In this document: in pieces, positions 33,721 to 43,500 of the stretch
Position numbering within the stretch: the first letter of the stretch is position 1
Layout of the letters: the number at the start of each line of letters is the position of its first letter
Assembly (NCBI GenBank): GCA_029532415.1
Contig: JAQOTA010000026.1
Span: 124,001-188,000 of the forward strand
Length of the DNA stretch: 64,000 nt
Source: Marasmius tenuissimus
Lineage: Eukaryota; Basidiomycota; Agaricomycetes; Agaricales; Marasmiaceae
Direction: 5' to 3'
Position numbers and translations under genes: made by a program
The notes under the pieces: model-generated
The model's database searches: none
Told to the model about the DNA's origin: nothing
The model's input: only the letters and a program-made list of their open reading frames with translations

Positions 33721-33728
33721 TATAAAAG
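33721..33728 (+). promoter_or_regulatory. TATA box of the peroxidase relic
   Basis: TATAAAAG lies about 100 bp upstream of the signal-peptide-like segment of the haem peroxidase pseudogene. Confidence 0.5.
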
Positions 33729-33823
33729 CTGCGGGGGAGTTGGGAAGAGAATCGACCAGGAACGACCTCACTAAGATATTCATAGGCTCTGCTCGTAAAC
33801 TCGTGTCCTTTTCACCGAAGACG

Positions 33824-35905
33824 AGGAGGCTATCCTTGCGATGGATCGTGACAACCACAGTTCTGGCCCTCTTTCCTCTCCAGGCAGCCACCTGCGCCAC
33901 ACACAAAGTCATTGCAGCGGGTGCAACCCCACAGAAGATCATGGAACAAGTCGAGGAATTACTCTGGGAGAGAACGTTACACCCCTTCCAATTCGAGACA
34001 GGTAATTGTGAACTTCTTCGACCTGGTGGGTCGAATATGAGTGTTGGTGCGGAGTGGATTCGATTGGTGAGTTGTACATGTAGGTGTTGGCTACTGTTCT
34101 CATATATCTGGAATTTGAATAAGGCTTACCACGATATGTCGACTCACAACGTGGAGGACGCGACGGGAGGGTTGGACGCTTCTATAATGTTTGAACTTGA
34201 CAGACCTCAGGTATGGGCCGCACCTCTTCTTGACCTGACTTGACACCAACGTGGTGATTATAATGCATTCTTTTCCCCCCCCCCACCAGAACGTAGGTTC
34301 CGGAATGAGAGAAAGCTTAAAAGACTTCTCATCCAGCGTAAAACCCTTCGTCGGATGTAAGTGAACCTCAACCCAATCCCCCCGAAAATTCACCTGCTGA
34401 ACTACACATTCACAAAAGTCGCCGACCTCATCGCCCTCGGAACCGTCGTCGCTCTCTCCGCCTGTGATGGACCCACAATCCCCTACCGGGCCGCATTGAC
34501 GCAAAATCCGCCGGACCCGCCACAGTCCCCGAACCACACCAATCCCTCGCTTCGCACACCGATGTGTTCAAACGTCACGGATTCACGCAATCGAAGATGA
34601 TAGCTCGCGTTGCTGTGGTCATTTGGTCGGGGGAGTCAGAAACTAGGATTCTCCGGAGATTATCCAGAGACCCATGGATGAGGTGGTCATTTAATAATAA
34701 GATGTAGGTGAATTTTCTCCCCTCCAAGACTTTTGCTGGTTGAGTTGACTTATTGGACTACTTACTAGCGTCATGGCTACCTCGACGGTACGACGCCTAG
34801 TCTCCTCGTGGTTGGACCTGATGTTACGACCAACTCTGACCTACGGATTTTTTTCCAGTGATGGTAATGCTACGATGGAGAGGTTAGTTGAGGCTTCGTT
34901 TCAGAGCGAGTATATGCTGATGTCTGCCACAGTATCGCTTCTCCAGAAGCATTCAACAAGACCTGTGGTGACTTAATCGAACGGATGATCAACACTGTAC
35001 CCGCCGGCGTCACTCTAACCGACGTGGTCGAGCCTATCAAGTATGAACTTGGACTCACGGCGTTGTCCCCCCAACATCATTTGTCAAATACTACGGATAC
35101 TTCTGTCAGGTTGTCGACGCGTCTCCGGGTGAGTGCGGCGTGGGTCTCAGGCTACTCCGTCATAGAGTAATCTAACACCGACTATACAGGTCATGGGAGA
35201 AAATCCAAACCGTAAAGTCAAACTGTTCTGGAAAGATAAATCACAATTTACCCATATCTGTCCCAACACCGGCAGTTTACTCTCAACGCCTACCACAATC
35301 TTCCCGATCCCCGGCTCGCTCGCCAAGAGACATAGTATTACTGGGTTCCCCACCTACTTTTTCGAAGCGAGTGTCAACATCACAAGTTCCGTTTCCAAAT
35401 TCTGGTTCAAAGTCAACGAAGGGGACGGTTCTCCCCCAGTTCTTTTTGAGCCCGAATCCGATGCGATGATCAAACAAGATACGGTCGTGTTCGATCCGAT
35501 ACGTTGCTCGAGTATAATCAACACGGCACCATCTCCGCCTGTGCCAGCTCTGAGGCGTATTGTTCTGACGGTACGCTCAGCCCGTTCACTGGTCCATTCA
35601 TGTTCTGACTCACTGCCAAATTACAGGTACGACGCGACCCCTCACAAACCAACATATCGGTGTTCATCTTGGCTCGGTGTGTTCATCTTAGCTCGGTGGC
35701 AAACCGGCTCGTCCGACACGACGCCTTTCCCATTACCCCCCGTTACCGAATTCCCACTCACACAGGCAGACAGTACGCATTTCCCCCCAGTCGGTGGGTA
35801 TACGTTTTTTGGACGCATGTTGGGGAAGCCGTGCGGTGGTTTGATATGGTGGCTGAAGTCGAGGGTGAGGAGACTAGGGAGGAGAACGTGATGTTTTGGG
35901 TGTAG
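33824..35905 (+). pseudogene. Secreted class II-like haem peroxidase, decayed
   Basis: A fungal haem peroxidase relic; intact relatives are secreted and oxidise substrates with H2O2. A signal-peptide-like segment (RWIVTTTVLALFPLQAATCA) lacks an in-frame ATG just before it. Then come GAEWIRL joined over an intron to AYHDMSTHN (distal His), GGLDASIMFELDRPQ, NVGSGMRESLKDF, VADLIALGTVVALS, the proximal-His region CGHLVGGVR, SSDGNATMER, DLIERMINTVPAGVTLTDVVEP, and a C-terminal domain to 35905. Breaks: frame changes near 34488 and 34612, TAG at 34644, and a 7-T run at 34848-34854 with one T too many for the frame. The damage is mostly small indels, unlike the TGA-type damage in the KDZ genes. Introns still have good splice sites, so decay is fairly recent. 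Confidence 0.8.
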
Positions 35906-37480
35906 GGTTCTGAAATGGTTTTAGTCCGGAACTTCGTAGTCGATGTCCATCGTCCGAAACGGTGTTTCAACTGTCGACTGCACCTGTAATTCAAAGTCGA
36001 GCACGTCAAATAACCTGAATTTGCACAAGCTAACCTTCGGGACTGAATGTGGTACAGGTAAATAAAGGATCAATGAGGACAATTATGTTCCTTGCAACTT
36101 TAGCCTGCCTCTCTGATACCTTTATTCGAGCCCACGTGCCACCTGCACGTGCTCATACTCAAGGCCTTCATCTTTGCTATTCAATCGACGTGAGGGAAGC
36201 TCATGACTCATGAGCGTCAAGTTGGCTCTCTGGCGACTTGTCACCTGAGGTCCGAGACGTGATACTGATTAGAGAGTCAGGAAGTTTTATTCAACCACCG
36301 GTACTATCCAGCATCAGCAAAATACCCAAACATTTAAAACCTCGTTAGAATGGATCTGCGTCAATAAAATACAGCGATCTGATAGCGGTACGTTTTGAGA
36401 GTGTTATACCTTGGTGGAAGTCCCGCAACGCGTTGACATGAATTCAGAGGTCTATAACAGGATCAGAATACAGTTTGAATACGATTAAAACTCACCTAAA
36501 ACCTGTTAAAACCCCTCAAATTGATATACGGGGTTGTGCCCCACCGAACTCGTCGTGATGAATGAAAGGGTTTGTCAATGGTTTTGGGACGTTTAAAGGG
36601 GGTTTTCCAAGGATTTTCACAGGTTTTGGATGATTTTAACGTGTTTCATGGCTATTAAACAATGGTAGTGGTTGGAAGATAATAAAAATGACAGTTCTGA
36701 CTCTTATACGACAGCAATAACTTGCCCTTGAAGCTTGACTGATGATCATCGTGTATATGAGCGAAGATTCGACGGCAGGACTTGCCATCGGCGCGAAATA
36801 TCCGGTGGTCCGGCAAATTTTGCGCGCCTCGAGCCAACCCCAGGGGCCAGCACCAGCGCTCAAGCTCGAGCTCAGATTCCGTCGGAGTTTGAACTACAAC
36901 ACTCACGCACTCGCGACAACTCTTGCCCATCGTAATTTTCAATCACCACGGTCATGTACTTGCAGTCCACTTGACTCCGTCTCGCGCTCACTTCAATGCT
37001 AATTCATCTTTCAGTAAGTCTAGTATGTCTAATCTTGTCAGTTTCTCATTCTCATTCCTCATATAACCAGGGTCCAAACTTCAACGCGTTCAAGTCAAGC
37101 ACGCTGGGAGACCACTAGAACGGAAGTAGGAAGAGTTTTAGGGCCTAGGTGTGTCTTCAAACCATTTAGATATAGTTTTATAATTATTGACTACCCACGG
37201 TCGACAGCTTTGAAGATTTGACAGGTACTGGTGACATGTTGATACAGAGGCCTGGCAGCGACACTGGCCCTACCAGACAAGGCCTCGGCGACTTGTGGAC
37301 TCCAACAACCTCTCTCCCCTCCTTCACCATCTCATGACGACACCATGACGCACGTCTGGGGTTTACATGCGCACTGACCACTTCTACGGGTATATAAGGC
37401 CAATACTTTCCAGTCCTATCCCGACGTCTCTTCCCCCCCTGCCACCACCATCCCCTCCACTCTCTCTTCCTCTTGTCCTC
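35906..37480. other. Non-coding stretch
   Basis: AT-rich intergenic DNA. Apart from the inverted repeat at 36483-36643 and a TATATAAG near 37390, I see nothing. Confidence 0.4.
36483..36643. repeat. Inverted repeat with about 30-bp arms
   Basis: The left arm, ATTAAAACTCACCTAAAACC (from 36483), and the reverse complement of the right arm (ending at 36643) share the pattern TTAAAA...AAAACCTGT...AAAA, with about 24 of 29 positions alike. The total length of about 160 bp suggests a small fold-back or MITE-like element. No target duplication identified. Confidence 0.4.
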
Positions 37481-38215
37481 CATACCTCCCATGCTGGCTC
37501 CCGTATCTACAAACCTCCTACATTTCCATGGACAACCTCAATTCTAACATCGGTTTTCGGTACGTGAATTAATTCCATTCATTGCCCATCCCAACTGACA
37601 TCATCTTCTCTCAAAGTGGCCAGGCCTTCCTCGGCATGCAACACACGTCTCTTTTGGAAACAGTGAGCATGTCGACTCTCTCGATCTCCCCCCTCAATTC
37701 ACTCTGCGTTGTTTGGCTTGTACCAGTGCATATATGCGGTTTGCTCAGGGCCCAACGGTTGGTCAGGTATCGTCGCTTCAAAAGTGTTGTTCCTATCCCT
37801 TTCTCATTACCACTCGGAGCAGTTTGTAGTTCGCCGTATCTGTCATGACCATAAGCATGATTATCATCGTCAAAGTCGCCAGTACGTCGTATTCCACTGC
37901 CATTGGCCTCACATCTGACCAGTTCAACATTTTGTTGGGATTTAGCTGTCTGATTCTTGTAATCTGGTATGTCCCTCGACTCTTTCTTGTCAACGTCTCA
38001 ATCGTTAATATTAACATCAGGGCCTTGCCACCATTGGCTGCTCAAAGGCATACCGCATACGTGTATGTACCCTCTGAGAAGATTTGTAATGTATCCACTA
38101 TCCACCCTGTTGTTTTTCGTAGTCTTTTCATGTTCTTCTTGTATGTTATTAATCAATTTCATGTCAATTGTTACTCCCTATACCAAGTGCAATGTCCCCG
38201 ACTATCTATGTGAAT
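37390..38215 (+). other. Possible small intron-rich gene, unresolved
   Basis: TATATAAG at about 37390 and an ATG at about 37529 (MDNLNSNIGF) are followed by splice-like junctions and a hydrophobic segment (MTISMIIIVKVASTSYSTAI, then ILLGFSCLILVIW). No combination of exons that I tried stays in frame throughout. It could be a short membrane or secreted protein gene, or a relic. Confidence 0.25.
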
Positions 38216-39312
38216 ATCCGCAATGCCGCCCTGTAGATCCGACAAAATGTCCGATAATTGTTATACTCCCTGCAATACGCCACCTTCTCTGCTATCAGTT
38301 AATCTCTCTACCACTCGCTAGTTCTCGTGACATTCTCCAATACTCGCCGCGACCTCCGTTATCTGGCACTCTCCCTCAAAACTGGTTAAAACCCCTCGGA
38401 ACCCGGTACACTTTGCGCAACTCGCGACAACCTTCACTCTCCGGTATCATCCTCAACACTTGTCAGAAGGTACAGAAATCTATTGATACCTGCCATTACC
38501 AAGCTCACGAGTTCTCAGTAATCCGCCGTATTTCAGGAAAATTTTAACACGGTTATATACTCTCTTCCTGCTCTCAACCACTTACAGCGAGCTTCAGTCT
38601 ACCTAACGGTTATTGGGGTACCAAATGGCCTTACAACCGTTCGGGTATTTTGCTGATGAGTCTCGGCGCCCGACGTGTAGTTTCGACCTCGGACCTCCCA
38701 GTGTCTATAATGCTGACATCAAATCCCAAAACGATACGCGGAAGTGAAGGGAGTTCACGCTCCAATTTGATTCTGAGAACAAATATCTAATGCCCACGTG
38801 GATCTACAAGTTGCAACGAGTTCAGCTGTCCTTCGTCATAAGTGACACCCGTTTTCGTTCATCATTTCTGATATTTCTATGATTCAGGCTAAGTACATGA
38901 TTTATTTATTGTGATAAGCGTAGATAGCAACTTGAACTGGCATCGAAAGCATTACGGATGACAGCGAGAGACAAATGCAGAAAACAACAACGATAACAGA
39001 GTACGATGCGACTGGGGATCTTCAAAGCAGAGCGAGGCGATACAGTAGAATAATGTAACAATGCCAGGAAACGTGATGGATACAGGAATATAGCAATAAA
39101 TCAATGTAGGTGTAGAAAGCATTTTGGAAAGCGACGGATAGAGCAGGAGCAGACGGAGAGCGAGATAGCAAGAATCTATGGATACATAGCAAGTATAAAT
39201 CGAAAGAGACGAGGCGAGGAGAGTAAAAGAGCACAACGACGCGAAAGTAAAAGGCGGGGAGAGTACGAAGCAAAACAAAGGAATGGTACCAGGCGCCCTA
39301 ACATCCAGGACC
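38216..39312. other. Non-coding 3' flank of membrane-protein copy B
   Basis: Downstream of the last exon of the minus-strand gene. No supported feature. Confidence 0.4.
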
Positions 39313-39924
39313 TTAGGCTTCCGCATTTTCAAGGCGGCGAATGGTCGAGAGAATGACACCTGAGAGCTATTGCGACGGTTGTGAGCTTTGAGTCAAAAGA
39401 AAAAGGAAACAACGTGGTACTCACCGAGGCACTGGCACTTCGCTGAGTGGTGGTCGGAATGGCACTCGGACTCGTTGGGTAAGGACATCATTGAGGCTTG
39501 AATATCGTTCTCCTTCTGAAGTCCTGAAGGTTTGACGGCTTCGGACGGTGTTTCTACCGGGTCTCAATCTTGTAATACCTTGTCCGCCTGCTCCCAAGGA
39601 CAATCAATATTGTTCCAAGCGGAAGCCATTTGTCCTTGGGCCATTCCTTCCTCTACTGCCAAAGGATCATGACCAGAGAAGGGATCAAGCCAATAATGAT
39701 CCAGCCGGAGTTTCTGGGTAATAGAAGATAGCACCATTGTGAAGGCTGTCATCTGGTAATGTCGAATGGTTGCAGGCGAGATGATGAAACTCCCGCGTTG
39801 GCGGCCGTCTGGACACTGGAGACCAAAATCGAATCGATACTTGGGAGGCGGGGTGAAGTCGAGTGGAGGCAACCCTTGCGTCTCCGCTGCCCCGGAATGG
39901 TCAGAACCTGGCCTGACAGAGGTG

Positions 39925-39929
39925 GCACA
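39925..39929. repeat. Copia target-site duplication, left (GCACA)
   Basis: Matches 46017-46021 directly outside the other LTR. Confidence 0.92.
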
Positions 39930-40187
39930 TGTTGAATCCGGACTACTGGATATATGGACCGTTGTATCGGGCCGCATATATGCTTCAATCGTTTTACTAT
40001 GATCTATGCTATTCCTAGTCACTCCTGTTATAGAAGATACAGCCACCTCTGTATAGTATATAAGTAGCTCTGTATCTACATGCAATACTAGTACTTTTAC
40101 TACTCTCGTTGCTGCCTCTAAGCCTATCTCCAGGTGAGCTAGTCTGTCCCATGCTGCCACTGCGTGGGCAGGACCTCTGCCTCAACA
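39930..40187 (+). repeat. 5' LTR of the copia element
   Basis: Starts TGTTGAATCCGG and ends CCTCAACA. TATATAAG at 40057-40064 is the probable promoter TATA box. Confidence 0.96.
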
Positions 40188-40199
40188 GGTTATGGGCCC
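40188..40199 (+). other. Primer-binding site (half-tRNA-iMet type)
   Basis: GGTTATGGGCCC begins at the first base after the LTR. It is complementary to the anticodon stem-loop region (GGGCCCAUAACC) of eukaryotic initiator tRNA-Met, as in Drosophila copia, which primes with a half-tRNA fragment rather than with the 3' end. Confidence 0.8.
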
Positions 40200-40515
40200 T
40201 GGTGCCCTATCGATGTGCCCTGCGATGGCAGCTCTCTAGGATGTGCACCTTTATTGTGTGCTGCCTATGATGATGCGCTATTGTGGTCGTTGCACTCGAT
40301 AACCATTGTGACTGCTTAATCGCTGTCGTGATGGACAGACCGTTAACACCGGTTCTGGACCTGTGAAGTCGACATCTTCATTGATGTTTGACGATGGTGG
40401 ACTGTGTCCTCAACAACGATCGATGGCTATCGCCGTTGACCGTGCAGTGATTTCTTTTATCATTGCCTATGATGATGAACCTATGCTGATTGTTGTTTTA
40501 TTACTCCAGATCGCT

Positions 40516-43500
40516 ATGGCTCCTGTTATGTCTACCCTTATCCCTACCGTTGAGGTCTTCAGCGGTGTCAACTGGCGCAAGTGGTCCAAGGGTCTTGGGA
40601 CCTATGCCATGATCAACGAGTTCTACGACCATTACACCAACAACGATCCTGAACCTGATGCCCCCGACAAACCTACCGAACCGACTGAACCGAAAGCAAC
40701 TACTCGCACTATCACTGTTGCTGCTACAACTACAACTGAAGCGACTACACGCACGGAGACGGTCTCTCCTACCGACGCTCAGATGCAGCAGTATGCTAGG
40801 GACCTGGAGCAGTATGCTAACGCTTTGGAGAGGTATGAGAAGGAGGTTATCAGGTATGAGAAGGATAGTCGACGTTGGAAGAAGTATGAATTCAAAGCCA
40901 TGGGTGCACTACGTGCCACCACCACCATTGCCGTGCAGAGTATTATTGAGGATGATGATACGGCTTGGGGTGCTTGGGAGAAGATCAAGGCTCGTTATGG
41001 TCAACAGACTTCTGTGTCTGTTTGGGCTGACTTCAAGTCGGTCATGGAGTTTCGTTTGTCCGGTGGTAACCCCGTTCCCGAGATTGCTAAACTCGAACTC
41101 CTATTCGGCCAGCTCACTGAAGCTCAGATCGATCTTCCTACCCTCGTTAGAGCCATGCTCCTCCTCTCTATTATTCCACAGTCATGGGCCAACGCTCGTG
41201 AATTCGCTACCAATGGTAACTCACCAGCTGAACTTACTTTCGAAGTGGCTCATGATACTGTCATTAACCACTACGAATCCCACAAACCCGCTCCTCTCGT
41301 GTCGCGCATCTCTTCTGTTAAGAAGAAGGACAAGGACCCGAAGTTTAACCAACAGTCTAATCCTCCTTCGTCGACGTCTAACAATAACAACCAATCTAAG
41401 AACGACAACGACCAGAAGAAGAAGAATAACCGACGTGGCAGGAAGAAGAAGGGTGATTCTCAGGACAACAAGGGTGACTCCTCTCACAAGGGTCATTCTC
41501 ATATCGCTTCCCTCTCTCATTTGTCCATCTCATCACCACCCATCGTTCCTGATACTCCATCTGTCGTACATCCCGCGGACCGATCCCGGGATCCACTCCA
41601 CATGCAGTGTTTCTCCGGTGCTACCTCCGGTGGTACTGTTTTTGAGAATGCTCAGGCTGCTCGCAGTCTTGCCGATCGTCTTGGTGTTCCCAAGTATGCC
41701 CACGTCCTTGAACCTATGGAACAGGGATATGCGGCTGCTTCCTCTTCCTCCCTGAAGCATCGTATTGATGGTCCCTTCTCCACTGCTCCACCTGCAAAGC
41801 GTGCTAAGAGCGTTGAGAAGGTTTACGACCTCTATGATTCTTTTTACGAGGACTCCGACTCTGAGCGCGAGGATCGTATCGCGTTGAACGCTGTAAATGA
41901 TTCTTTGCGTACAGAGATTGCGAGTGGAAGTGCCATGGACGTTGACAGCGAGATTGCAGATGCCGCTGGTTTTTCCGACAATGTTGAGTACGATTCAGTC
42001 TCCATCGGATCTGAGGAATCTGACGATGACAGGCAAGTGCCTTATCTCAGTCTTTCTTCTAACACTGATACGAACCTACAGTTCGCCGCTTTATTAGCCG
42101 CTTCTAAACGTAGTAGTTCGGATATCGTGTCCCGTATGAAATTTGCGCAATATATTGGTGATCACTTTGCCACATGTGCCAATTGTAAGGGAAAGAAGGC
42201 GACTGGAAACTCGCAAGAGTGGATCGTCGATTCAGGTGCTTCATCGCATTTTACTTATGATCTCGAAGATTTTGCCGAGTACGAACCCATGAACAATGGA
42301 CCACAGCTAAACACTGCACAGAAGGACAATCCTATCCAAATTAAAGGGAAAGGGACTGTGTTCATCTTTCATTCTGTTGAAGGATCTGACGGTCGTATGG
42401 AGGAACGCATTACGCGACTCTATCCTGTCTATTATGTTCCACTTCTGTCAATTCGACTTCTCTCGCTTGGAGAATTCTTGCAAGGTGGTCTGCAAGTACG
42501 TGGATCGTCTAGCAAATTGGCTTTTTATCAAAAGGGTCGACGCCAATCATTGGTATCTTACCCGCTCATGCCTGGTCAAACCATTTATTGGGTTAGCTCG
42601 CAGAAAGCCTCTGCTCGCAGCTTAATGGCCAAGTCAACGATGGATAAAGTTGACTACAAAGTTCTACACAGACGTTTCGGACATTGTTCAGACAAGGCTC
42701 TGGATAAAGCTCGGAAGCATACAAAAAACTTCCCGGAATTTGACCGAAAACCGAAGAAAACCCGGTTATGCCGAGGATGTGCAGAAGGAAAGATGCACTC
42801 CAGATCGTTCCCTGACTCCACTACCCGTGCCTTGAAACCCTTCGAAAAAATCCACTCCGACCTTAAACAATTCCCCACTGAGTCGTACCACAAATACAAA
42901 TGGTTTATGTCGTTTGTCGACGACTGTACTTCACATGGCTGGACAATGCTCATGCGACGCAAATCTGACTCTGTCAAGATGCTCCGTGACTTTATTGCTA
43001 TGGTGAAGGTGCAATTCGGTGTTGATATTAAGGAATGGATGTCCGATGGAGGGGGAGAGTACAAATTGGATGCCTTCGATGATGTACTGAAGGAGCACGG
43101 TATCAAAATTCTGACCAGCATTCCATATACGCCGGAACAGAATGGTCGTGCAGAACGGTTCAATCGGACCATTGTCGAGAAAGCTCAAGCTCTTCGCTTT
43201 GATGCTTGTCTTCCACCTTCTTGGTGGGAATTCTGTGTGTTGCACGCTGTTGCACTTCACAATCAGACGCCGTCCCAGCGTTTACGTTGGTTGACCCCGC
43301 ATGAGAAGTTGCATGGCAGTGCACCGGATGTTTCGGATCTTCGAGTCTTCGGATGTGCAGTGTATGCGTTTATTCCGGAAAAGCGTCGAGTTAACAAGTT
43401 ATCTCCGCGTTCGGAACTGATGACCTTTATCGGTTTTCAGGAAGGCATGAAAGGATATGTCTTCATGAAGATGTCCAATAATAGTATCTTCAAAAGCGCT

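Noticed and set aside
38952..39359. Minus-strand open frame of 135 codons, hydrophobic
   Set aside because: It overlaps the last exon of membrane-protein copy B in another phase; the in-phase reading gives a short tail and a clean TAA instead.
40658..41755. 365-codon open frame inside the copia element
   Set aside because: Shadow frame of gag, produced by its repetitive codon use.
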